A stretch of DNA of 64,000 bases from Brachynemurus nebulosus. Taxonomy: Eukaryota; Arthropoda; Insecta; Neuroptera; Myrmeleontidae. Position 1 is the first letter of the stretch, and each line of letters begins with the position of its first letter. Below are positions 1-11,597 of this stretch, in pieces. A program made the position numbers and the translations under genes. Location of the stretch: NCBI GenBank assembly GCA_035578155.1, contig JAPWDM010000008.1, positions 3,617,347 to 3,681,346 of the forward strand. The letters run 5' to 3'. The notes below the pieces were generated by a model that did not search any database, was not told the DNA's origin, and saw nothing but the letters and a program-made list of their open reading frames with translations.

Positions 1-833
1 TGCCCGCGAGATTTAAATATACTTTTATATATTTATTAATATGAATACATATATAGGATTAAAATATCACATAAATAAAACACAATTTTTTTAAAAAAAA
101 TGTTAGTTTTATTTAAAAATAATCATATTTACATTATAAAATTATTAGTAATTAAATAATGATATAAATATTACAATAAGTAAATTTTAAAATATAATTT
201 GCTATATTTGAACAGAAATAATTTGAAGAATTATTTATATTTCACAAAATATTAGAAGGAAAATTACAATTTATTATACTAAAGGATTTGGACACATTTT
301 TCTTTTTATACCATAAATACATTAATTATGGTATATAAACATTACAATTAAATTGTATAATTCGTATATTTGAAAAAACGTCGTTGGAAAAATGATTTGC
401 TATTAACAATACATTGAAAATAAAAATTAAAAAATATTTAATACGTACTTTTTAATTTCATTCTACAATAAGTGTAGAAGAGAAATATTAAAATAGAAAA
501 AACAATAAGTTCAAAATAAATGTATGCATTAAAATTTTCTTAAATGTTTCATTTCAATTTTCATTTTTTAAGTTTCATTTTTGTCTTACAATTTATATTA
601 TTATTATTATTATTATTATTGGAAAAATATAGATATCTATCCATATTCTTTAAAATGAGTATTTTCTTCTTTAATATTAAAACATGTAATCCTAATACAT
701 GTAATTTCTCTCCAATAGAGTAATTATAAATTATATGTATATTTTAAAAACAAAAAGTCATTTTAATAACAAAAATATGACCAATTAACGAAATAAAATA
801 TGATTTATGGTTTTTTTTCTCATAAAAATTCAT
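1..833. other. AT-rich intergenic DNA, no gene seen
   Basis: No open frame of useful length and no recognisable domain. The stretch is strongly AT-rich, with a short (TTA)n microsatellite at about 598-619. I see no RNA gene. Confidence 0.6.
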
Positions 834-836
834 TTA

Positions 837-1365
837 GGCTAAGGCTACACGTGCGTTTTTAACGCCTAGTTTTGAGCGTTAAATAACGCTAGTAATATGG
901 GCAACATTGATATGAATTATAGTGGCTATACGTAGCGGAAATTATCGCTCAGTCTGGAAAGACACACGCGTTTTCAAGGTTATAACGCCAGACGATGGAT
1001 CTGGCCGGTCTAGGCCTCTACGGCGATAAAAAACGCATGTGACCAGTGTGACGCATCTGGCTGGCTACACGAGCGACAAATAACGCATAGTAACGCCAAA
1101 TGTCATATCCGCCATATTATACCACATAATTATGTATTGAGAGATACAAATTGATGATTCAGTTTCATTCTATTTTCATACTTCGAATTTATAACACAAT
1201 AAATATTGAACTGGAATTTGTCGATAATGAACTATTAATTCTTGAAGTTCAAAAACACTAATGGCGTTATTTATCGCTCGTGTACCTGCGGATCAGCGTT
1301 AAAAAACGTCGCGTTAATTTCCGCTCAAAAATTAGGCGTTAAAAAACGCTCGTGTAGCCTTAGCC
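837..1365. mobile_element. Harbinger-like MITE, TTA target duplication
   Basis: The ends are inverted repeats: GGCTAAGGCTACACGTGCG on the left and the complement of CGCTCGTGTAGCCTTAGCC on the right, and the similarity continues inward for about 45 bp (AACGCCTA / TAGGCGTT). The element is flanked by TTA at 834-836 and 1366-1368. A 3-bp TTA duplication and a 529-bp non-coding interior fit a PIF/Harbinger-type MITE. The family assignment rests on the duplication and end structure, not on a transposase. Confidence 0.7.
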
Positions 1366-1393
1366 TTAGTACTTGATGATTGATGCCATATTT

Positions 1394-1629
1394 CGACGGC
1401 TTAATCTGCAAAGAAGCTAATTCCATTTTTTATAAAAATACAGATTATTACTTGATTAACTTCTTTTGTATGGTTTCTTTAATTCTGTAAAGGTGATAAC
1501 TCCTAAATTTTAATAAAATTTTAATTATAAAACAAAATATTTAAACAAGCATGAGAAATTAAGCATTTTTAAGTCGCTACTGTAAAATCAGCTACAATGG
1601 AGTTAGCTTGTTTGCAGATTAAGCCGTCG
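1394..1629. mobile_element. 236-bp inverted-repeat MITE
   Basis: Both ends carry a 34-bp inverted repeat (CGACGGCTTAATCTGCAAA on the left) with about two mismatches. ATTT flanks it on both sides (1390-1393, 1630-1633) and could be a 4-bp target duplication. No coding content. Superfamily unknown. Confidence 0.55.
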
Positions 1630-1633
1630 ATTT

Positions 1634-2084
1634 ACCCTGTTTGCCAATGATCACATATGTATATTTGTGATATCTTTGATATTACAATTTTTAAAAATAT
1701 TTTTTCAAATAAAAAAATCTTACTATTAATAGTAAGAGTTCAAAACTACTATTAATAAATAGTAAGAGTATTAAAATGTCTGATAACTTTAAAAGAAAAA
1801 GAAAATACGCTGCCAATGGGGTGTGGCACACAGCTTCCTCGTACTCGTAAAAGACTAAAATAGTATTTTATCAAATGTATATACCGTCAAATTATTTTTT
1901 CGCCTTAAAGTTCATAAAAAATTGATGTAACTCAAAATACTTAAAGGCTAAATTATAAAATAATAGCAAAGATATTTTAGAAACTAACCCCCACAATACT
2001 TCAAAAATTTGAGCGAAATGGGACTAGCAATAAATAAGATATTGACATTCAAGTGATCTGTGTGGAGTTTCGGAAGGGGTTAAG
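1634..2084. other. Intergenic DNA
   Basis: Contains short direct and inverted motifs (CTATTAATAGTAAGAG, near 1725-1770) but no gene-like frame. It lies downstream of the minus-strand gene remnant at 2085-3068. Confidence 0.4.
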
Positions 2085-3068
2085 TCAGAGGTGCGACTTA
2101 GAGGACTTCTGTTTTCTTAGTTCGCCACAAGCTGGTGATTGGCGAACAGATGGCATAGGGGCAGTTGGTAGAGTAGACGTGGGCGCTTGAGGTACTTCTT
2201 GAACTGCTCTTTTGCTAGGAATTGGTGTAACAGCGATTGCGGGAGATACTGATGTAGTATAGACAGTAGTTGAACTAGGTGGAGTTGTAGTTCCAAGCGG
2301 TTCTTTTTTGATACTCGGAGATGAAGGAGTTTGAGTCTAAAATGGTGAAAGTAATAAATTAATTTTATAAAAAGTAGTTTGGTTTGATAATTTAATTTCA
2401 CCTGGTCTGGTTAGAACTCTTCCTCCAGACCATCAGTATCCATAGAACTTCTTTGTTGATGTTGAAGCATAAGCAAATGTTTTCGTCTGGATGACGGAGC
2501 TAGCAATGTACCCGAAGGAGAAGTAGCAGTTAAGGAACTTAAGTCTGATGTACATAATACAGTGCCATTATCAGCGCCTGAGTCGGCTTGTAAAACAGTG
2601 ACTTGGGATTCATTCCAGATTCCATCAAAATGATCCCTGAAAAATACAAAAGAAAGTAAATATATCGTTAGAAAAAACGTATTTCTATGTAATTTTCACC
2701 TGACGTCATTTGCTAGTGAATCTGAAGATGCAAAAGGTGATTTTGTTTTTTCTTCATAAGTAGGCACAACTCCCTCATCATCCTTTTCAGGTTCTAAATT
2801 TAAACCTGGTGATGAAGGTGTTGACTTTATAATAGAAATAGGCTCCTGTTGTTCCGAAATTTCTAGCAGGTCACCGTTACTTGTTGAGGACCATCCATCT
2901 TCTACGCTAATACTACGTTCACATTGTTTCGCCGCTGAAAAATTTCTAGTAGGGTGACGTTGGTACTGGTATTCCGAATTTTGTTACAGCTTCCGAATAT
3001 GATTTTGTTAATCGGCGACCGTTTAAAAGGCTTCCATTGCTTTGTGCGCGTTGAGATACCATTTTTAC
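2085..3068 (-). pseudogene. Three-exon Ser/Thr/Pro-rich gene remnant
   Basis: Reading the minus strand, three exon-like blocks join with good splice sites: 2700-3068, 2402-2636 and 2085-2336, separated by introns of 63 and 65 nt. Donors read CAG/GTGAAA and acceptors TTTTCAG and CATTTTAG. The first block opens with ATG (MVSQRAQSNG) after a possible acceptor TTTCCAG. The middle block encodes RRKHLLMLQHQQRSSMDTDG, and the last has a SIKKEPL SUMO-type motif and is rich in S, T and P. The reading frame continues across both junctions, but an apparent one-base insertion near 2950 shifts the first block, and an in-frame TAA sits seven codons downstream of DTDG, just before the second intron. I read this as a duplicated, intron-bearing gene copy in decay. 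An alternative is a working gene whose isoform ends at EEEF. I do not recognise the family. Confidence 0.5.
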
Positions 3069-3129
3069 CTGGAAAGTTTTTCAAGTTTCCTTCAATAACT
3101 TTTCGTAAAAATTAATTCGTAGATAGGTA

Positions 3130-3395
3130 CATACTTAGGGAAATTTTTAGAAGTCGTACATATGTGATTTTTTTCTTTTTAACAGATAAAAACGAAGCAA
3201 TAGTGGTGGAAATTTTAAATTATGAAAAGTTAAAGCTCGGAAGCATATTTTTGTTTTGGAAAACTCAAATTTATTAATATTTTTAAAAATTTTTCTAATG
3301 ACAACTGTATGATATAACACTTTTTTGAAACAAATTATTGTATAATTTATTTATAGAAAACGATAAAAATAACAGAACAATGCATAACACAAGTG
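3130..3395. repeat. Fragment related to the 24300-28589 element
   Basis: About 250 bp here (TAGTGGTGGAAATTTTAAAT and flanks) matches 24590-24840, inside the left end of the large TIR element upstream of gene B. It is probably a fragment of the same family and lies just 5' of the gene remnant on the minus strand. Confidence 0.6.
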
Positions 3396-3483
3396 AGTAA
3401 AGCGGCTCCGCTCATCGAAGTTACAGCATATGGACGAGTTCTACATTTTACCCGAAATGTACATATAATGGAAATTTTTTTAA

Positions 3484-3965
3484 CACTATGAGGCCCGGGC
3501 ACTTTCACAGTAAACTTCCCCGGAAGCCGACAATACTTTTAAACAAATTTAATGTAAACAAGTACATAAAATGATTCCACAGAACACTAAATGATTCAAC
3601 ATGTATGTGTTATTAGACAGGTCAGAAAATGAGTACATAATTTTATTATTTTGATAAAATACACATATAGGTACATCCAAACATACAATACACACATACA
3701 TACATATGTGGATATAATTATTATTTGTAAATAAAAGATGCAGCCTAGATATTTTGATAATAAAACATACATGTTATGTAATTTATATGTACAAAAAATG
3801 AAAAGCATCCGGTACATAGTAATAAATTATTTTTATTAGAATAACATAAAATCTTTTTTATAAATATTTTGAAGTATTTTGTTTATTATTCTAAATATTG
3901 ATCGCAGTCGGCCTTTGAGGATGTTTTGCTTGGTTTCGGATGCCGAAGCCATGGGACTGAAAGTG
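3484..3965. mobile_element. piggyBac-like MITE, TTAA flanked (copy 1)
   Basis: A 482-bp non-coding element flanked by TTAA at 3480-3483 and 3966-3969. It starts CACTATGAGGCCCGGGCACT and ends GGGACTGAAAGTG, so the outer bases are inverted (CACT/AGTG). Copies with the same ends lie at 35514-36433 and 45017-45479, and a right-end fragment at about 21388-21450. TTAA duplication is the hallmark of piggyBac; there is no transposase here. Confidence 0.7.
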
Positions 3966-3969
3966 TTAA

Positions 3970-5340
3970 TGTCCATAAGGGAGAATGAAAATTCATATTG
4001 CGTTTATATTATATTTCTACATTCATGAAAATACGATTGTGAATCAACAATTTTCAGTTGATTGCATTTCAATCAAAGTTCGTCTAACTGAACTTTTCTT
4101 AACACATGCAATGGACAAATCTGGAATAATCCGAATAATAGTGGAACGTGTATGGACAAACTATATTATCAGTATATTTATATGCAAAATTCAAAAAACA
4201 CCTTACCTTTGAATAAATAATTTGTTGGAAAAAATATTTTGCAGAATGTAAATATGTAATACACAAAAAAGTATTTGTACCAAAGATCTTCTCTTCAATA
4301 ATATTCAAACAAAACCAGTAACTAACACAAAAATAAAAATAATAACTACTACAAGAAAGAAATATCCAAAAATACAAATTAATATTACACGAAAACCGAA
4401 AAATATAATAGATAAATGTTTGCTATATTACGCAAATTGTAGTATTTATATAGGTTATAAACGATTATATGTTGAACAAAAACATAGATGGCAAACTTTT
4501 ATTCGTTTTTCGCTTTTCGGTATTTTTCGTTATTTTTCGTGTTTTAAAGAATACAAGATAATGTCTCCCAGAAACATTAGTAAATATTTGTATCGTCGAT
4601 AATAAATGCATGCAATAATAATAATAATAATAATGGTAATATAAATAAAAATATTTATAATTATTGTGAAACCCATTGTACGAGTTTGTAGGCTGTCAGA
4701 GGTAGCAAATTTTACCCTGCTGGAGTAAGGGGATTGTTTGATACATGCATATACATGTGGTCTCCACTTTTGCCTATCTTAGTTCCCAGCCCGTGGTATT
4801 TGCACTGGGCTCTAAAAATATGAGGTCGTCAGTGTTCCGTTCGTACCAAGGAGGAATAAAGCGGCAGTTTGAAATAGAGATAATAATTTAAAATTATAAA
4901 ATAAGTCATTTAAGTTGTTTAAATATAAATAATGGAAACAAAATCAATCAGAAGTAAACAATAATAATAAATTTCATGAACGATAATAATAATAACAAAC
5001 AATTTTATCAGAGGCACTGCCACTAGAACAATTTTTAATAGCACACACCCTGCCCATTTTGATATCATTGATAAAATTAAATTGAATAAATTCTTCATAT
5101 TTATTTAAGATACAAATTTATAAAATTTTTGAAATCATTTCTAAATTAACAAAAATTGGAGTTAAGAATGTCCATGTTACACTAATTTGACACTTCAAGT
5201 TACCTATTTATGAGAAAGTTATTATTGGAAGTACCAATGTATAATTAACATATTTATTATTTTAATTTTATTTGAAAATAAAAGATTTTTTCTTCTTTTC
5301 GAAGATCGTGCCAGTAATAGGCAGAACCGTCGAGGCAGAA
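3970..5340. other. Intergenic DNA
   Basis: No domain is recognised in the short open frames here. A (AAT)n microsatellite lies near 4614-4636. Nothing else can be supported. Confidence 0.4.
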
Positions 5341-5350
5341 GTGTTTTTCA

Positions 5351-5576
5351 CAGGGTCAGATGAATCCTAGGCACCGTGGAAAAAGCCGCCCCCATCTTTT
5401 GCTCAAAAATAAGAAAATCGTAACTTTTTCTAACTTTTTTTCAGTTTTCTCTAAAAAAAAATACTGACGAGCAAAAAAAAAGTACGTCAATTTACAACTT
5501 TTGCCGGCGCCCTGTTCTAAAAATATGCCGCCCCTAGGCCATGGCCTACCTTGGCCTATTGGGTAATCCGGCCCTG
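5351..5576. mobile_element. Possible hAT-type MITE
   Basis: The ends are CAGGGTCAGATGAATCC on the left and the complement of GGGTAATCCGGCCCTG on the right, an imperfect inverted repeat starting CAGGG as in many hAT elements. The flanks are T-rich, and a clean 8-bp duplication is not visible. Confidence 0.45.
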
Positions 5577-6207
5577 TTTTTTTATCGGAAAAAGTAACTG
5601 TAAGCCGAAAACCATATATTTTTTTGCAAAATTTGAACGACTCTCTTTATGTTTCTGTATAAGTTGAGGTTTACACATTTTTTTTTTTATAAATTTTTTT
5701 TATAAATATTTGAAAAAAGATTATATTTAACATGTTTACCACAAAAATAATAAATTACCTATTGTTATCAAGAGTTTTTTCAATTTTTGTTAAATTTCTA
5801 CAGAAACAGGATAATAAATTGTTTTATTGCTCAACGACTTACAATTTATTTGTTTTTTTTTTTCTTGGTTTTGTATTTTTTTTTTTTTAAATTTTATTGC
5901 ACAACTTTATTTACCTTATTTACCTAAAGTTCTTAGATATGAAATAATTAAAATTTGCGGTTTCGGTGTTTTTATATCTTACAGAATTATCTTAAAATAA
6001 TTTGAATTACTTTCAAAAACTACCATTAGAAATTTTTTTTCTAAAAATTACAATTTAGTTTCGGTGTAACATTTAGTTTATTCGTACAAAGTTTAGCAAT
6101 TAAAATTCAATTTAATATTCAGTTTTATTTTGAGCTATTACTTTTATTAATTTTAAGCTGCTTATATATATTTTTCAATTTTTTTATTTTCATTTTGTGT
6201 AACAATT

Positions 6208-6261
6208 ATGGTAATGTCGGAATCAATTACAGATTCATCAAACCAAAATATTGATGAAAAT
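6208..6261 (+). other. Possible small first exon
   Basis: ATG opens an 18-codon frame (MVMSESITDSSNQNIDEN) that runs into a consensus splice donor GTAAGTACT at 6262. Read through, the frame would stop after 38 codons. The composition is acidic and gene-like, but I find no downstream exon, so this may be chance or a relic. Confidence 0.25.
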
Positions 6262-6538
6262 GTAAGTACTGACGGCACCATTAGATCTAATCATGGTTTT
6301 GATTGCGATATGGATATGGATTGAAATAGTGTAATTATAAAATATAGTTATTTTAGTGTGTAAGTCTTCTTAAAATATTTTTTTATTCGTGTAAAACTGT
6401 GAACTTTTCGTAAAATACAATTGTGAAAGTGAATTACATTCTTAAATTTGAAATTTCAAGCAGGGAAAAATGTGGGAAAAATGGTAATTGTGTTTCTATT
6501 GTAATATTTCGGCTATATTAATCGGTAATATTTTAATA

Positions 6539-7663
6539 GGGTAGCTTCGCTAGTTCCCCGTCCAGAGCCAGTTTTCGTCCATTTTACTGTACAATAGCAT
6601 ATAACAGAAATATAAAAACAGATAACCGAGCAAGTTTGATTTTGTTACATTCCTGACAGTAACTCCAAACAGTGCCAACACAAATAAAAAATATTTACTT
6701 GATAGAGTTGCGTATTTAAAAAAAAATTATTAATCAGTCAGTTGTTTTCATGTTGGACAGACAGTGTGTGAATTAATGAAAAAACTAGTGACATGATGAC
6801 ATTTCACGGTTAGTTTTAATACTGTTATGGCGTGATTAAGTTTTATTTTTTGTTTTTATACTAATATTTAAGACACATTATTGAACGTAATTAACAGTGA
6901 AAATTTTTAAAAAATTTAAACTAAGTTGTAAAAATTTGATGGACGGTTATTAAGTAATCAATTCCTTAAAAACTTCAGTTTTCGATCACTTGGACGAAAA
7001 CTGAAACAATCAAGTGAAATTTATTTTATTTCTCAATCTAGCTAAATATTGTGAAATATAGTAAACAGCTTTATTTTGGACAATTCATTGGCTGCTTGAT
7101 TAGAGATTTAATTTTCGTTCACTCAATTATTTGCGTAGAATGAATTACAAAAGTTTAAATTACATGAACGAAAACTGAAAACTGCATTAAATTGTACTTT
7201 TCATTTTTGTTCATATATTTTTCTGTATGTGAATTATATTTTCAAACTTTTAGATAACCTCCTTTAGAATCAAAAAAAAAAAAAAAATTATAAAATAAAA
7301 TAAAATAAAAAGGTAGATAAAAGGTTCTGAATACATATAAGCATTTGCTTTTTATTAAAATTAATTTTTTTATAACAATTATTAACCTAAATGGTGGTCG
7401 AAAACTAGCCTACATGTGGACGGCAACTAACTTTTTTGGACGAAAACTAGCGAAATCTGTATATTTATCATTATTATTTTTTTACAAAAAAAAAAAAAAA
7501 AAACAGTGAACGTAATTAGTTAATATTTTATGTCAACTTAAAATAGACTATGTAAGCAATAAATAGCAATAGAATTCATTAGCATTAGATCAGTTAAACA
7601 TACTCTTTTTATGTCGCAAAGCTATCAACTCCACTAATTGGACGAAAACTAGTGAACCTACCC
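6539..7663. mobile_element. TA-flanked TIR element with internal motif array
   Basis: The left end is GGGTAGCTTCGCTAGTT and the right end is the complement of AACTAGTGAACCTACCC, flanked by TA at 6537-6538 and 7664-7665. The motif GGACGAAAACT occurs repeatedly inside in both orientations (near 6575, 6991, 7437 and 7639). No transposase frame. The TA duplication suggests a Tc1/mariner-type non-autonomous element. Confidence 0.6.
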
Positions 7664-8103
7664 TATACAGTTCGTCAAAGGTACTATAAATTTTTTTAAA
7701 TTTACATTATCCTTCTATTTCTTAATAAGATGTTCTTAAAGAAAAAAGTTATATTTCCTTATTGTATATTATAAGAAAAGGACAGTCAATTATTAAAAAC
7801 TTGTATTTATTATACTTGTTTCACTTTTTGTATTTGATACAAGCTGCTACATCTTTTAACCAATTAAATTTTAAATGTGCGTTTTACCCATTTCATATTG
7901 GAAAGTAGTCGTATCACGCGATATCGTGTGATCGGCAATGAACGTTTTAATCACCGAGTGAAATTTCATCAACTTTTGATGTTTCGTTTTCATTTTACAA
8001 ACATTTTAAATTTATTAATTAACAAATTACTTTCTTTAATATTATCTCAAAATGACAAAAGTGCATTTGTGACCTTATTGAAGTCATGGTACGATATGAA
8101 AGG

Positions 8104-8187
8104 CTATTTTCCTGTATGTACTGTTTCATGTTTTTTTAAATCACTTGACTTGAATGTTTCAAAACATATATTACACTTGTATGGTTT
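8104..8187 (-). pseudogene. Lost terminal zinc finger of gene A
   Basis: Directly after the stop of gene A the same frame continues KPYKCNICFETF and ends HTGK-stop, as in gene D. Two lesions are visible: the linker codon GAA has become TAA, and the finger has 11 residues instead of 12 between the second Cys and first His because one codon is missing. It would be a 19th finger. Confidence 0.8.
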
Positions 8188-10211
8188 TTAACCATTATGT
8201 ATTCGTTCATGTCTTTTTAAATTACTTGACTGAGTAAATGTTTTAGAACATATACTACACTGATATGGTTTTTCACCACTGTGAACTCTTGCATGTTGTT
8301 TTATATTACATAAATGGCTGAATGTTTTAAAACATATATTACACTGATATGGTTTTTCACCACTGTGAATTTTTTCATGTGATTTTAAATCACTTGAACG
8401 TGTAAATGTTTTAGAACAAATATTACACTGATATGGTTTTTCATCACTGTGGACTTTTTCATGTTGTTTTAAATGACCCAAATGATTAAATGTTTTAGAA
8501 CAAACGTCACATTTATAAGGTTTTTCACCACTGTGAATTATTTCATGTGTTTTTAAAACATTTTTATGATAAAATGTTTTAAAACATATATTACACTCAT
8601 GTGGTTTTTCACCACTGTGAATTTTTTCATGTGATTTTAAATCACTTGAACGAGTAAATGTTTTAAAACATATATTACACTGATATGGTTTTTCAGCACT
8701 ATGAATTATTTCATGTCTTTTTAAATTATTTGACTGAGTAAATATTTTAGAACAAATATTACATTGGTATGGTTTTTCACCACTGTGAATTCTTTCATGT
8801 TTTCTTAAATTACTTAACTGACTAAATGTTTTAAAACATATATTACATTGATATGGTTTTTCACCACTGTGAATACTTTCATGTGTTTTTAAATCACTTG
8901 AACGAGTAAATGTTTTAGAACAAATATTACACTGATATGGTTTTTCATCACTGTGGACTTTTTCATGTTCTTTTATATTACTTAAATGAGTGAATGTTTT
9001 AAAACATATATTACACTGATATGGTTTTTCACCACTGTGTATTATTTGATGTCTTTTTAAATAACTTAAAAGAGTAAATGTTTTAGTACATATATTACAC
9101 TGATATGATTTTTCACCACTGTGTATTATTTGATGTCTTTTTAAATAACTTAAAAGAGTAAATGTTTTAGTACATATATTACACTGATATGATTTTTCAC
9201 CACTGTGAATTCCTTCATGTGATTTTAAATCACTTGAAGTAGTAAATGTTTTAGAACACACATTACATTGATATGGTTTTTCACCACTGTGTCTTCTTTC
9301 ATGTTTCTTTAAATCACTTGAATTATGAAATGTTTTAGCACATACATTACACTTGTATGGTCTTTCACCACTATGAATTCTTTCATGTCTTTTTAAATAA
9401 GTTAACTGATTAAATGTTTTAAAACATACGTTACATTCGTACGGTTTTTCACCACTGTGAATTATTTGATGTAGTTTTAAATTACCTGAAGTAGTAAATG
9501 TTTTAGAACAAATATTGCACTGATATGGTTTTTCACCACTGTGAATTATTTTATGTGTTTTTAAATTACTTAACTGAGTAAATGTTTTAGAACACACATT
9601 ACATTTATATGGTCTTTCACCACTGTGAATTCTTTTATGTACTTTTAAATCTCTTGAAGTATTAAATGTTTTATTACATGTATCACACTGATGTCGTTTT
9701 TTGCCAACACGTTCAATTTTATGTTTTGTTAAATCTGTTGAATGTTCTTCATCTACTTCATCTTCTTCAATTTTTATTTCCGTATGTAAACTATTTAAAT
9801 CTATCAAAGATTCACCCAACTCCTAAAATATTATAATATATTGTATTTTGATTAATTTGCAGAATTTTATTCTGTTATTTTTAATCCAAATCTAATACTT
9901 ACCGGTTTTATATTTTGCTCTTGTAAGTCTGTCAAGTTTTTATCTGTCAAACTATTATTTTCTTGGGCCAATTTAATTGGTTCAAAAACTTTTGTTTCTG
10001 TTGATAACACTGAATTATTTTCAAACGCTTCGTTTGTTTCCACTTTAATTTCAAATTTACAATCAATTTCATCGACCGATTCATTCATTTCATCTTTTTC
10101 GACTTTAGTTTCAAATGTGTGAAAATTTTCATGACTCGGTCTAAACACTTCATCTTTCTCCACTTTAATTTTAAATGTATGAGAACCGAATTCATTGACC
10201 GAATTCTCCAT
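8188..10211 (-). CDS. C2H2 zinc-finger protein, gene A (18 fingers)
   Basis: Two exons: 9903-10211 (103 codons from ATG) and 8188-9822, with an 80-nt intron (donor CCG/GTAAGT, acceptor ATTTTAG/GAG), phase 0, giving about 647 residues. Exon 2 has no usable ATG near its start (it begins GAG TTG), so exon 1 must supply the start. Exon 1 is acidic with ψKxE sites (IKVEKDE, TKVEKDE, IKVETNE), and exon 2 adds IKIEEDE before the fingers. Eighteen fingers of the CX2CX12HX3H type follow with HSGEKP/HSDEKP linkers; fingers 7 and 8 are identical. It is presumably a nuclear DNA-binding regulator; its target is unknown. Relative to D and E the last finger is cut off by a nonsense change. Its upstream region carries a nested hAT insertion. 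Paralogs B, C, D, E and G share the architecture. Confidence 0.88.
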
Positions 10212-10278
10212 TTTAGATTTCTGTTTTTACCCAATTTAATTATACAATATACAAACTTGAAATTACACAATCCTTAAA

Positions 10279-10407
10279 TTGTCTGCCGATGTTACGTTCG
10301 CATCTGTTACACAAAGCTACTTGATAAAGCTTGTAGAGCAGAAGATGATCGTATTCCATTAGCAAAACACAAACGACACTGTATAGGCCGTGTAACACAG
10401 TGCATAG
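10279..10407 (-). promoter_or_regulatory. Conserved upstream block of gene A
   Basis: The run GTCTGCCG-TTACG-TCGCATCTGTTACACAAAGCTACTTGA is shared with the regions upstream of genes C (33608 on) and E (complement, 46396-46437) and with the block displaced from gene B (28592 on). Conservation between paralogs marks the 5' flank of the duplicated unit and probably includes the promoter, but no core motif is certain. Confidence 0.4.
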
Positions 10408-10565
10408 CAGTGTTGCCAACTGTAGCTGGTTAAAAATCTCACAGAGCTGCTCAAAAAATCCCATTTTTCCTACAAAAATCCCATATTTTCCAAAATCCAA
10501 AAATACAGCTGACGAGCAAAATAAAAGCACTTTAATTTCAGTTTTTTCTTTTTAAGTGGGTCAAG

Positions 10566-11106
10566 TAGGGATGATCGATATTAGAAAAACATGGATGTTG
10601 ACATCGATGTTAACATCGATTCATGAGTATCGATATACGATATATATCGAAAGAAAGACATCGATGTTCGAAAACATCGATGTTTAAGAAGCAATATAAA
10701 CAACCATTATAATCGATTATTTTATTTATTAAAAATTAACACTGCCCAGTATTTATTTGGTACACTTTGCAAAAAAGTCACTTTATTAAAAGTTTCACTT
10801 TTAATCTGTTCCTTTGTTGATACAAATGCTGCCCAGCTTTTGAAAAAAGTTTCTCTGAAGCTGTTGAAATTGCTGTGCAACACAAATATTTAATGGCAAT
10901 TTTTTTCAAGTTTGGATAAGTGGATTCTAGAACTTGCCATAAAAGTAATGGATCTTATTTTAAATCAGTTACAGGACTTTTTAAATACTGGATAGCTTAG
11001 AGTAATATCGATGTTTCGATATTATTCTCGTAACATCGATGTGTCGATGTTATCGAGGACATAACATCGATGTTTTTCTACCATCGATGAATACTGATCA
11101 TCCCTA
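10566..11106. mobile_element. Nested hAT element with ATCGATGTT repeats
   Basis: The ends TAGGGATGATCGATATT and AATACTGATCATCCCTA are inverted; the flanks GGGTCAAG and GGTACAAG agree at six of eight bases and may be an aged duplication. Many copies of ACATCGATGTT lie near both ends and could be transposase binding repeats. A piece of hAT transposase is retained inside. Confidence 0.7.
10778..10954 (-). pseudogene. hAT transposase C-terminal dimerisation fragment
   Basis: The minus strand reads DPLLLWQVLESTYPNLKKIA, then KYLCCTAISTASEKLFSKAG and a basic RNRLK stretch. This matches the pattern of the hAT dimerisation domain (DPL-W, YP-L--IA-KYL, ATS--SE-LFS-AG, R--L). It is flanked by stops and lacks the catalytic region, so the element is an internal deletion derivative. 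Confidence 0.8.
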
Positions 11107-11597
11107 GGTACAAGACCCCAAAAGACTACACACACCATTGTACCGCCTCTGCATCTTATAATAAATTTTTCAAAATAAAACATTGTAAATAATTGTTAAT
11201 GGTTTATTGCGTTTATTGTAACGAAAAAGTATATAATTATTCTTTGTTAAGGATAAGTTAGATTAGGCCATATTATATATACCTCATTTCAGATACAATT
11301 GATCATGAGTTTTCGTTAAAAAATTAAATAATTCTTATATTCGAAACAAATAAATCTATTCTTTTCTAAAAACAAACTGCAAATTTAAAATTTACGTAAA
11401 TGCAATAATAAAAGAGATAAAGCCAAGAAAACAGAAATTATTTAAATTCAAAGTGACGAAGCATGGTTAAATTTAACTGAAATGAACCATATGTAAAAAA
11501 TCCCACAAATTAGACCATTTATCCCTCCATCCCACGAAACCTCAAAAAAACCCGTGAATCGGGATAAATCCCTCAAGTTGGCAACACTGGTGCATAG

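Larger units (their letters stand above)
10408..11589. mobile_element. hAT-like element, perfect 8-bp duplication
   Basis: The ends are CAGTGTTGCCAACT and its inverted copy AGTTGGCAACACTG. The 8-bp sequence GTGCATAG flanks it exactly at 10400-10407 and 11590-11597. Upstream of gene C the matching sequence (near 34415) has no insert. The interior carries a second hAT element (10566-11106). It is non-autonomous as it stands. Confidence 0.85.

Noticed and set aside
8188..9819. Starting the gene A protein inside exon 2
   Set aside because: The first codon of that frame is TTG, not ATG; the shared acidic exon with a proper donor gives the real start in every paralog.
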